From: Nipponacmea schrenckii
Lineage: Eukaryota > Mollusca > Gastropoda > Lottiidae
DNA length: 64,000 nucleotides
Direction of reading: 5' to 3'
NCBI GenBank assembly: GCA_030562195.1
Contig: JAUJPP010000003.1
Span: 43,344,602-43,408,601, forward strand
Shown here piece after piece: positions 23,201 through 33,187 of this stretch. The notes beneath the pieces are model-generated. The model was given only the letters and a program-made list of their open reading frames with translations, made no database searches and was not told the DNA's origin. The stretch's first letter is position 1. Each line of letters opens with the position of its first letter. The translations under genes and the position numbers were made by a program.

Positions 23201-26200
23201 TTAAAATAAGACACAAAATTGACTTCGTATTGATAATTAAAGAACAATTCCAAAAGGGTTGAACTTTACAGCACAGAGCAAATAGTTAAATATTTTACCT
23301 ATTTGTAGAATCAAGCACAATAGAATACTGGTCAAAAGAAAGGTCTTTATATTGTAGAATTACTGTCACAAGTGAGCTTTACATAAATATTTCTATATAT
23401 ACCGCAACCTACAACTTATAAAATTGACGAAAATGTATCATTAGAGATAATAACAGCCGTTTATTGTCAAGTTTAACTTGTAAAGGTCTCCATAATTTTG
23501 TCCACGTGTTTCTTTTTCAGACTTTAAAAACTCAAAGGTATTCTTTAAAAAATATCCAGCCTCAAATATGTCTTAAACAGACTGCCTGCTAACAAATTAA
23601 ATGTCGCTCTGAGATTACTTTGAATGTCACAATAATTTTGACATTCAGAGTAATGTGAATACAGTGAACTGTATCTGTGCAAATTCGCAAATGTTCATGG
23701 CATAACAACTACAAGTTATTTAGTTTAAAGTACTTCATTTGGTACACGATTGTGGAAACTTAATGTTTTGAATCCAGGATTTCTCTCACACAATTGTTTT
23801 CGTGTTAAAAATGCACATAAAACTCAATGACTATAATTTGTACGGTACCAGAGGATTATCTGCTATAAAATACAATTTAAATTTAAAGAACGCGGAGAAC
23901 CGTTTTTATTTCCCTATCATACTATAAGCTTTATCATAATTGTTAAAATATGCCTAGGCTTGTTTTAATTGTCAGCTTCTGAAAGAAGATAAACGAGGGT
24001 GCTAGTTGATAAGTGTTACTTTTCTTGTACAATAGGTTCACTAATAGGAACAAGTCTAAATTCTCATTATCGGTTAACAATAAATGTGGACACATACAAG
24101 TCAATTACATGATAATAAATGTAAAAAAAACTATGATGATTTATAATTTGTATGGGACATGTATTAAAGTGTCAGTTATTTGTTAATTTATTGTATCTCT
24201 GACCTTCAAGATTAAATTCAATAATAAATTTTATTGCAACATTGATCCACTGGTTTAGATATAATCTGATTTGACGAATATAACAAGCTGTAGCGATACA
24301 CAATGCAAGTGAAATGTATTCCTCCATAGCAGAAATAGTCTTTAACAGATCGGTAGTCGATACTCGCTTCAGCTGGATAAGTGTAATAAGAATGTGAATG
24401 CAGTTTGATAACCCAAATATTCTTCGATGAAAATTTTCTCACATTTCCGCATTAAGGAAATCAATTTAATATACACGAGGATACCTGATCTACGAACCAA
24501 CTTGTTCTGTTAACTAAATGAGTCTGAAAGGCTGATGGTGAGGTAAAGTTACTTCCAAAGAACGAAAAAAACAATGTATAGTGATAATGCGCAGGTGGTA
24601 AAATATGTGGGTAAGGAATAAATAAGTATTTAAGTCTAAAGTAATGAGGAAATGATGCCCTCTTATATTTTATTCTTGTCGTGAATACTTGTGTTGAACT
24701 TTTAATTTGTCTGGTTCTGGATGAGAAAAAAACCAACATCGACATGTAATCTGACAGTTCTGTTACTCGACACTGGATACAATAGCTTTCAGATTCTCTT
24801 TATTTCTATCGATATCTTGAAGCTATTTTTAACTCGAGTGGAGGAAGTTAACAGCACGGATGAATAAAATTAATTAAACGGGGCTTAAACGCGGTAAGAA
24901 GCTAGGTTATCTACCAATAGCCGGAATAAGTAGATAGAAAAGGAATGAGATGACTGTGACAAATTGAGAAGTTGAGTTTGATTAATTGGTCTGTCTATCT
25001 TCTGACTTCAACATACTATCATGATGTTCACATTTAAATGGTGTAGTTGGTTAACCTGGTTTCTGATGCAATGATCGATGATTCTGTTTTCGTAAAACTG
25101 ATCTTAACCCTTTATTATACTGTGTAATCCTGTTTTCACAATAATTCATTATTCTATAATTTTCCAAATTAGAAAAAAAGGAAAAAGAAATATATTTATA
25201 TTTTATAATAAAAGACACCAGGAATAATTATGTTTAATATAAATACCGAAAGTATCAATATTAAGGTTACTCAACGGTCATTCTTGTAATAAGACAAAAT
25301 GGTCAAAACCATCCATCTTAGTTGGATTAGACGAACTGAACTTTCAGGACCAATTCGTGTAGGGACGTGATTTATTGTTTAATGATTCTTTAAAAGGTTA
25401 CAACCATTCTCTGAAGAGTTATTTTCAGCGATAGAAACTAAAGAAAGATTGAAACAGAACATGTTAGTTGATCTATATCGGGTATTAACTAAAAAATTGG
25501 TTGCCATGTTCTGTGTGTTTTATTAGTTTTAATAAAAAGCTGGGTAAACGTACGAACAATAGATTAAATTAGGCGGTATCGACAAAAGAAAATTAGCCAT
25601 TGCTGAAAGAAATTTGGAACTATTAACGCAAATAATCATTATCTTCTTCCAATAACCATACATTGTAACATTGGTAGTTTTTCTTAGTTTTATTCCTTTT
25701 CAGTAGACTTGAACACGATTTTTTTTTTATTATAGCCGCCTTGAAAGGAACCGTAGATTCACTCTCAGATGAAGATAAACTGGTAAAAAAGATAATCCAT
25801 GCGTATGAAAGAAGAGGAAAATATGGCCGACCAGTGAAGAAATATAATGACACACTCACAGTATATTTTAGTATCCAGTTGACACAGATCATGGACCTTG
25901 ATGAAAAAAATCAAGTTTTGAGCTTAAATATTTGGGATCAATACGTGAGTAAAATTATTCCTTGCTGAGTCTCTATACCATCCTTCCTAACCTTTATAAA
26001 GTTATCTTCCTTAATAATCATGGTTTATTGAGGAAGGCGAGATATTACCGAGTGATTTTAAGACATGATCTTGCTAATTGCCTTACCAATATTCTTACTT
26101 TCCATTACTTCCATTCATACACTATACATTAATCTCAGACACAGACCTTGGCTGTAATAAATAATATAATAATATTCAATATTTTACTAATACAAAGGCG

Positions 26201-29200
26201 AAACATTTGCTACATTTATGTGAAAAAATAAACATCACGACATAACGACTACAGTAGGCTTACCCAAAACTCGTCCGAAGCCTCACAACAATTATTGAAT
26301 ATTGGACTTCTCAAACGCCACTACTTTTAGCCTCAAAATTACATAAAGTTGATGTGCGAAGTAACCCTGAATTATTCACCAATTTCTAATTAAATATAAA
26401 TTTTAATGAACATTTGGATTCCTAACTATTCCTAACGGTAAATTGTTACTGAAAAAACATAGCAGATACTACTTTATGAAAATAACACACATTACACTTA
26501 TTAGCCTCTTAATTTACAAGAAAAAATATAGCTTATTAATTAGTCTGATTAGTGATAATACAAACTATGTTGACGATTCAGACATTGAGTGAGGATTTTA
26601 ATGAAAATTAAACACATGTAATCTTCGTTTAACAATGGGTTCATCAATACGGCATCACACATTCAGTCTATCAATCAAAATTATTTGTGCATGCAAAATG
26701 CAATGTGAGTTATTATAAAAGAATGGAAATGATAAATTAGATAATGTATACAATATTTCAATATGTATATACATTTACAAAATTTTTATACTGTTTTTTT
26801 GACAGTGATTCGGTTACGTTGATACATCATTAGGGAATATAAGTCGTAAATTCAGCTTAACTGTAATATTATCTGAAGGTTTAAATCAGACTAAGTATGA
26901 TATTATAAGCTGTATTTATGATCAAGATTATTATCAATTGGTATTTCATAAAAAAATTGACAGATTGTCAAATGTTTTTAAAGCTCGCTTCATATTGGAC
27001 TTATTTGATGATTTAATGAATATGCAATTTTCTGCCACATTCACATTTGACATTTAGTCACATAAATAATTTAGAACAAATAAAAGAAAATCTGGAATCT
27101 GAAAGGTTCATATCAGAATTCCACTGTAAATACAGTTCATCATTGAGACCAGGAATAATAATTCAAATTAAAAAGAATCGGTTCGCCATTTGATTGAGCA
27201 GCCTTTAACTAATACAAGAAATTGGAAATTTTAATCTATGCTTATCAGAAATAAAGTTCACAGTGTTCATAGTCGAAGTTTGAATTTTCAAATCTATTTT
27301 TGACCAGAATAATCCGCGTTTAAAAGTTAAAATGACAAGTTTCAATTATGGAAACGATATATAGAAAAGACTATAGTTATAGAATAGAAAATGAAAGTAA
27401 AAGTGTTATTTATGATCTGTGCGATTTTTGTGCCTTTTTAGTACTTCCTATTGAAAAACATTTCGAGAAACATATTTTTGTGGGACCTGAAAGCAGAGTA
27501 CTATATATTACTAATATATAAAATGTTAAGATGTCTACCACTGATAGAATTAACACTGGAGATCCTTATTTACATTATTTAGTCAGATATTATTGAGTGT
27601 TATTTTAATGGGAGGACTTACATTTGTTGGTTAACAAACGGTCATCCATATATTTTATATTATTTAATTATTTTCTTTATTTCTTAAATCATAATTTAGT
27701 TTTGGGTGATGGTCATATTAAGAATGTCATGCGCATATCATATTCTGCTGATTCTTCTGCTTAAGGACACTCTTAAGACTATAAAAATGGATAATAAAAC
27801 ACCAAAATCTTTGAAATCAGTCTAAAGATGTATGTCTGGCGTTACCAGGAACCACTTCCAGTATAAGATCAATATTATTCTAAGACAAAAGAAGAATGTT
27901 AGTTCCACACCTTACAACTGTTAAATACACATCAAGATGATAGACAGAAACTATATTGTAAAATAATGTTTTCCAAATGACTACCTTTATTACGAGATTG
28001 ACAAATGGATTAATAAACCTCCCTATCTTTAAAATGTCATCATTTCCAACTTTGTTTTTACCTTGAGGTTAATGCTGACATGCCATTTCATTAAGAAATT
28101 GTCCAGATCTGAATATTCACTGATAGCATTTTATCTGTTCTTATTTTATATACTGCTATTGGAAAAATAAGCTTTTTTAAAAGAAGATATAAATTGTTAT
28201 GATATTAAACAAACTATTCCGTCTTCAGGTGAATAGACATTCGAACTTAATAACAATGCGTGTCTGTATTATATACTGTACTAATAAACAGGTTACCATG
28301 GTTAATCGTAGTCTTCATTTAATGTCAAGAGAGAAACTCAATTTTATATTGTGTTTCTCTTCATCCAAATTACAGTTTTGGCAAACAAGAACCGATTGAT
28401 TATACAGATGCAATGAGAGAATAGAGGCATTTAACAACTGTTATCTTATATCAAGATTCAATGCCAATGATAAAACAATGGGTAATCATCACAAAACAAA
28501 AACACCTGTAAAGCTATATCACTATTAAAACATATGACTTGGTCGAGAATATAGAAATCAGAAATCAACTGTAACTAACGTTTTCTAGAAGCTCGTTGGA
28601 TCCATCTCATTGAAAAATCTCCAAATTTAATCAACCAATTGAAGACATTGTGAGATGGTAATTTAGATTCCTGTAAAATTAAAGTTTTATGTCTAATTTC
28701 AGTGGTGGAAGGATGATCATATACACTGGGATAGGGAAGATTATGGTGGAGTCGAGAAAGTTAGAATACCTTATGATAAAATATGGTTACCTGACATAAA
28801 ATTATATAATTAGTAAGATCTTGATTACATTACTTTACTTTTTCTATAAAATTTTTACAAATATTAGAAGAACCGCTACAATTTAGAATCTAAGCTTAAA
28901 TTAACAAAAACTAATTCTCTTCTCTTAAACTTTGATTCCATTTGATTTTTTATTTTCCAGTGCTGATCTACGTTTAGAAGAGCATAGAAAACCTCTATGT
29001 GTATTTTATCATACTGGAGATATACAATGGATGCCGCAAGTTGTTTATCGAAGTTCTTGTTCAATAGATGTTTATAAATTTCCTTTTGATGTTCAAAACT
29101 GTTCGTTAAAATTTGGCTCCTGGACCTATAACGGTGCCGAATTAGATATAGAATTCTATGAAGGTAGAAACTACATCGATTTAACAGAATATATCCAGAG

Positions 29201-32082
29201 TAATGCTTGGAAGATCATAGATGTACCTGGTGTTAAAAATACCGAATATTACACCTGCTGCCCTTCACCATTTGTAGACATAACTTATACTTTAGTATTT
29301 CAACGACGAGCTACATTATATAATTATATATTAATTTTACCATGTGTGTTATTAACATCTATTACCTTAGTCTTATTCTGGATTCCACCCGAATCACCAG
29401 CTAAAATGCAATTAGGTAATTAATATCTCTTTTATATTATCTCTATAAAAGAATCAATTGATTCCCAGTCTTTAATGAACATCATTACCACGCTATCTAT
29501 TTTTTTTTAAAAGATAAAGGGACGCAGTCTAAATATCCAATCTATTAATCCGACAATAGGAAGGGATGGGGTCTTGATTTATCACACATGAGCTAAATTG
29601 ATAGAACATTAAAGTTACAGTTTTAGACGCTCGATTCTTTATCTGACGTATGGCTAAAGTCTCACTTCCACTTGCACGGGTATCAACGACATTTTCAGTC
29701 AGCAGTGTGGTTCACAAATAATATGGTAAATGCAAACTCTATTTTTCCTTGAAGATCGTATGCATGCATAATGGCCAGTTTGATCATGTTTTTCCTTTGT
29801 TTTAAACGACCTTAACATTACTTTTAATATTATGTAAATTATAAAAAATCTATCATCTATCAACATAGCACAGCATAGTATATCCTAATGATTATATTGG
29901 ACAAGTAGTAATAAATAGTATTTATTATATCTTCAGGGTTGACAGAATTCATTGCTTTTTTCGTTTTGTTGAAAATTTTAGAGAAGAACTTACCACCCGG
30001 TACAGATACTATGCCTCTTTTAGGTAAGACATGCGGTTTTTCTTAACGTTTCTTACAGTTACACTACATTTTGCTTGAGCCATTTAGGGAGAAAATATTA
30101 TTTCACCTTGACAAAGAATGATACTTCAGTTATACAGTAATGTGTTTATAAATAACCCTACAGTGCCATTTACATATTAAGACTATTTCTTTTATCCCAT
30201 AGGATTTAAAGTAACTTCTAATCTGAAAATAAAATACTTGTCTGTTACTCTATTACAGTTCTATTTATTTTGAATCTCTAGAGATTTTCCACGTGTTGTC
30301 AAATTATAGAAATGGAAACAATTTCGAAAGCCTGTTATGGTTTCTTGCCTACGTTTTAATTATATGTGTTAGTCTCTTTATCTCAATGTAGAAATATCTA
30401 CAACATGTTACCTTAATATTTTTCGACTGATATGGTCATCATGACCTCCACCTAAATCAAGTATGCCTTTATAATAATCTAAATAATCAATAAAGTTCTT
30501 AAATTTCACGAAAAGGGTAATTATCGATGAAGATTTAAAATTGATTATGAAGTAGCTATACAGTTAATGTAGTTGGAAATAATAAATATCTGCTTTAGCT
30601 TTTAAGCAATCGAACAAAATCATGTGGCTTTTACAATGTTATAAGACACTGTAATTTTAGCCAAGATTTATTTAATATGTCTACTTGTATTTATTGATGT
30701 CTCATGTATTTTTTGGTAAATTGCTTTTAATCTTTGTAAATGCACAACTAAGAGTAATCCCAGGTTTTTTTTTACCTGTCTTCCAAACTCATGTTCTTGA
30801 CTTTTTGTTATCAGTTATATAGATCTAGTAAGAACTGACCTTCTACTGAAAATATTATTTTCCAGGCACATATTATTGTTTAAATATGATCATCATAACC
30901 CTGTCATCCTTTCTTAACGTTATGGTTGTGAATTTGAATCATTATGGTGCAACCAGATCCCACTTTCCAGAACCATTCCGCAGTGTAAGTAAATTCATTG
31001 CAATGTTTCAGTGACCAAATAAAGAGTAAGAAATGTTTCCATAACCCATGAACTAGTTAGTAGAACAATATATTGTGAAACGAATTTGACTGAAAAAGTA
31101 TAGCTGGTAGATTACAAGTTTACATAACCTTCACACTTATATTTATATTTTCATCCCTAGCCAGTTCATCAGACCAACATTTGATTGAAATATTCAAAAA
31201 GTTATACATCTCTTAGAATTTCTCAACAACAAATTGATAAATACAGACGAAAATACATTTGCGATTTAACCGCCTGGAAGAAAAGCCGATCGGAGGCCAG
31301 TTGTATAAAACTATTGTGTATACGTTCTCGATATTCCAATGCATATGCTGAGAAAAAGCCTTGATAGACATGGTTTTAACAACCCTGTTCGTTTTATATA
31401 TTGACACGATGCAACGATGTTTCTGTTTCGGTTATATTCATTATATTTCTATCTTCATTGACATTGATTTTGAGAACAATGTTTTGAATAGACTATTTCA
31501 CGTATTGAAATTTTATTGAGATATAGGTAGGCCAACTCTCGGTTTCACTATTGATTAATACTGCAGGTGAGATTGTAATTAGATTTTTATTATAAAATCA
31601 TCGTTTGGATACAATATTGTGCTTTTCAGGGTCTGTTTAATTACGTTGCTAAAATTCTACTAATGGATTCTTTGGTTAGTCCACTACGGAATATAAAGGC
31701 CGTTAAGAATATAACTACCGGAGGCAGTATACAAGACCTTCAAGCTGATAAATGGAACCCGGATCCAATGGCCTCAACGGAAATGTTAGTTCATCTTCAA
31801 AAGGATCTTGCTAAAACTGGTGGTCCATTATTCGCTATTGACAGGCAACTATGTGAATTACGAGATTTTATTAAACAAAATCGTAAAAGATTATTCGAAC
31901 GCGATCGTAAAGAATTGCTAATGAAGGAATGGAAGGCAATAGCTTTGATATTGGATAGAATATTTTTTGTTTTTTATTTAATAATCATTGTTGGGTCTTT
32001 AAGCTATACTATTCCCGTTTTAACATCTGATAATGGTCAAAACACAACTGCATTAGCAGTTGCTATGGGCAAATCTATATAG
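20196..32082 (+). CDS. nicotinic acetylcholine receptor-like Cys-loop subunit, alpha type, predicted anion-permeable (7 coding exons, 496 aa)
   Basis: A ligand-gated ion channel subunit. Seven exons join in phase: 20196-20253, 25736-25944, 28703-28812, 28961-29415, 29937-30023, 30866-30984 and 31630-32082 (1491 nt with the stop). Domains: signal peptide (1-19); extracellular domain with loop A Tyr124, Cys-loop Cys159-Cys173 (13 residues between), loop B Trp180, loop D Trp91, and loop C Tyr223 with Cys225-Cys226; M1 about 245-266; M2 about 275-296; M3 about 309-331; cytoplasmic loop; M4 about 449-472. The adjacent cysteines define an alpha subunit and imply acetylcholine binding. Before M2 the filter reads Ser-Pro-Ala-Lys (271-274), the anion-channel form, not the Gly-Glu-Lys of cation channels. 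M2 is odd, with Glu at 7', Ile at 9' and Lys at 16'. Loop C has Phe230 where an aromatic Tyr is usual. Lymnaea and Aplysia acetylcholine-gated chloride channels are the likely relatives. Confidence 0.93.
22316..22406 (-). CDS. orphan exon resembling the start of a secreted phospholipase A2
   Basis: Read on the minus strand, ACTGTTTTACTCCACTAG is followed by a 91-nt open segment, then GATGCTG|GTAAGTATG. Both splice sites are good, and the segment is GC-richer than its surroundings. With phase 1 at its start, the frame begins EDVCGIEEIRFIERMM (after the split residue) and continues QYGHSVYEDAYGC, ending in a split TG codon. An (I/F)-rich N-terminal helix followed by a Y-G-C-x-(C-G) calcium-loop start matches the secreted phospholipase A2 layout, which would hydrolyse phospholipid sn-2 esters outside the cell. 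The spacing from helix to loop is about two residues shorter than usual. No signal-peptide exon and no catalytic CCxxHD exon was found on this strand, so it may be a relic, a gene with distant exons, or another Cys-rich family. It lies antisense in receptor intron 1. Confidence 0.45.
23614..23654. repeat. 16-bp stem hairpin in receptor intron 1
   Basis: ATTACTTTGAATGTCA (23614-23629) and TGACATTCAGAGTAAT (23639-23654) pair over 16 positions, with one mismatch that would be a G-U pair in RNA. The loop is 9 nt. The stem does not continue outward, so it is short for a microRNA precursor. Confidence 0.6.
25736..25944 (+). CDS. receptor exon 2: N-terminal helix and first strands
   Basis: Residues 20-89. 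The classic RPVKKYNDTLTVYFSIQL block (51-68) and DLDEKNQVLSLNIW (73-86) are the strongest family match. Asn57-Asp-Thr is a glycosylation sequon. In vertebrate nicotinic genes this stretch is split by an intron before a small 45-nt exon; here both parts sit in one 209-nt exon. The acceptor is TTATTATAG and the donor TAC|GTGAGT. Confidence 0.93.
25945..28702 (+). other. receptor intron 2 (2.8 kb)
   Basis: GT-AG intron with no additional gene or element that I can support. The plus-strand open stretch at 28199-28399 has no exon features. Confidence 0.8.
28703..28812 (+). CDS. receptor exon 3: loop D and loop A
   Basis: 110 nt, the same length as the matching exon of vertebrate nicotinic genes. 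It runs from Trp90-Trp91 (loop D) through WDREDYGGVEKVRIP to IWLPDIKLYN with loop A Tyr124. It ends in phase 2 (TA|GTAAGA). Confidence 0.95.
28961..29415 (+). CDS. receptor exon 4: Cys-loop, loops B and C, M1, ion filter
   Basis: Residues 126-277 plus one base. Contains the Cys-loop (CSIDVYKFPFDVQNC), GSWTYNG (loop B), YYTCCPSPF (loop C with adjacent cysteines), M1 (YNYILILPCVLLTSITLVLF) and the PPESPAKMQLG linker with the Pro-Ala-Lys filter. Asn172-Cys-Ser is a sequon overlapping the Cys-loop. The donor is TTAG|GTAATT. Confidence 0.96.
29416..29936 (+). other. receptor intron 4 (521 bp)
   Basis: Begins GTAATT and ends TTATATCTTCAG. Nothing else is seen in it. The neighbouring intron 3 (28813-28960) is only 148 bp. 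Confidence 0.85.
29937..30023 (+). CDS. receptor exon 5: M2 pore helix
   Basis: 87 nt, residues 278-306 plus one base. It reads LTEFIAFFVLLKILEKNLPP and then GTDTMPLLG. It aligns without gaps to nicotinic M2 and the M2-M3 loop, giving Thr 6', Glu 7', Ile 9', Val 13', Lys 16' and Lys 20'. The usual Leu 9' gate is Ile. The donor is TTTAG|GTAAGA. Confidence 0.9.
30024..30865 (+). other. receptor intron 5 (842 bp)
   Basis: Begins GTAAGA and ends TTATTTTCCAG. Nothing else is recognisable. Confidence 0.85.
30866..30984 (+). CDS. receptor exon 6: M3
   Basis: Residues 308-346 (residue 307 is split by the intron). It begins TYYCLNMIIITLSSFLNVMV and continues VNLNHYGATRSH, a good nicotinic M3 and start of the cytoplasmic loop. 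It ends in phase 0 at AGT|GTAAGT. Confidence 0.93.
30985..31629 (+). other. receptor intron 6 (645 bp)
   Basis: Begins GTAAGT and ends GCTTTTCAG. A minus-strand 64-codon open stretch at 31213-31407 has no supporting features. Confidence 0.85.
31630..32082 (+). CDS. receptor exon 7: cytoplasmic loop, M4 and C terminus
   Basis: Residues 347-496 and the TAG stop. Includes a charged helix (KQNRKRLFERDRKELLMKEW) ahead of M4, the conserved Glu-Trp-Lys and Asp-Arg pair (EWKAIALILDR), and M4 (IFFVFYLIIIVGSLSYTIPV). A 22-residue tail follows. The acceptor is GCTTTTCAG at 31621-31629. Confidence 0.93.
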   Translation, partial: GLFNYVAKILLMDSLVSPLRNIKAVKNITTGGSIQDLQADKWNPDPMASTEMLVHLQKDLAKTGGPLFAIDRQLCELRDFIKQNRKRLFERDRKELLMKEWKAIALILDRIFFVFYLIIIVGSLSYTIPVLTSDNGQNTTALAVAMGKSI

Positions 32083-32600
32083 ACTTTGAAACCAAACCTC
32101 TTTTTTTTTTGCTCTTTATTTCAAGATAAAAAAAAGTCACTATATGAACTTGTTACTAAAAAAAGTGTTACTTTTTTGAATGCACGTTGCTTGAGTTACC
32201 TAAAAATAACACAAAGTAGAAATAACACAATATGTAGTATGGTCCTTTGATATCCAAGTTTTCATTTAAAATTTTCTAATTCCCTTCGAGAACACTAAAT
32301 GCTATATATTGTTAGTGTCAAGATTTCCGCTTTTAGGCTGTAGTAGCTTTGAAGTTCTAAATACACAATATCTTCTAATTAATACGTGTACTGAAATCGA
32401 AATAGATTCGAAGTTGTAAGGAAAGAGAAAATAACATTATGATCGTTGGAAGCTTATCATAGAAGCATTGTATATAATTTAACAAATTATTTTAATTGTA
32501 TATTAATCTGAGGTATGCAAGGTTTGTTTAGTTCTGTAAATATTCCTGTATTTTGGTGAATGTATATTTTTTGTATTTGTATATGACGATGAATTCCAAG

Positions 32601-32606
32601 AATAAA
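32601..32606 (+). terminator. polyadenylation signal of the receptor gene
   Basis: AATAAA lies about 520 nt after the receptor stop codon. It is the first canonical signal downstream, giving a 3' UTR of about 530-550 nt. Confidence 0.65.
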
Positions 32607-32629
32607 GCAGTACACAACGAATTTCATTA

Positions 32630-33144
32630 TTTTAATACTATGGTACTTGGTAAGGCCTATTATTATTTTTTAAAAATGATAATTTTGTGATGGGATGTAT
32701 CATATTCAAGGGAGATAAAAAAAATGTAACTTAGGAAGTTCCATTGATCATTAATTCATTAAAGACGAAGATCGGATGACCTTGTATCAATGTACTTCAT
32801 ATTTTTACCTGAATTATTATGTCTTATTATATCATGTCATCATCTGACTGAGCGCTTAAATCAGAATATTATATTGTATATCATGTACTTTATTTTGGTA
32901 AATAACATATAACTTATCACGGAAATCCCGCACATGAAAGTTAAGAAATGTAAAAGCTCTTTCAGAATCCTTCAGAAATAAACCATACAAGGTGATCCAT
33001 TTTTACCACATGAAACCATTTTTTATTAAAATGGATTAAATTCCAAATTTCATCAATTTTTTGCATTTGGATTTCCAATGAAATCTGATATTTTAAGATA
33101 AATGTAAGTTGGCTACATAAATATATGACAAAAGGGATACTTAG
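32630..33144. other. gene-free stretch
   Basis: AT-rich, with no gene or element seen. Confidence 0.4.
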
Positions 33145-33187
33145 AAAAAATGAAAGGGAGTTTTACGCCTCACTTTTATGCACCTGG
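33145..33187 (-). mobile_element. SINE-like 3' tail fragment, minus strand
   Basis: The reverse complement reads CCAGGTGCATAAAAGTGAGG followed by CGTAAAACTCCCTTTCATTTT, a diverged copy of the tail motif at 4182-4240 and 38230-38281 in opposite orientation. Confidence 0.35.

Larger units (their letters stand above)
20254..25735 (+). other. receptor intron 1 (5.5 kb)
   Basis: GT-AG intron. It holds an antisense exon-like segment (22316-22406) and a hairpin (23614-23654), listed separately. The rest is AT-rich without a recognisable element. Minus-strand open stretches at 24218-24442 and 24461-24745 have no recognisable domain. Confidence 0.8.

Noticed and set aside
24461..24745. Minus-strand 94-codon frame considered as the signal exon of the phospholipase-like gene
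   Set aside because: It starts with Met but lacks a signal-peptide pattern and a phase-1 donor leading towards 22406.
28876..29064. Minus-strand 62-codon open stretch across receptor exon 4
   Set aside because: It lies opposite a strongly conserved receptor exon and has no features of its own.
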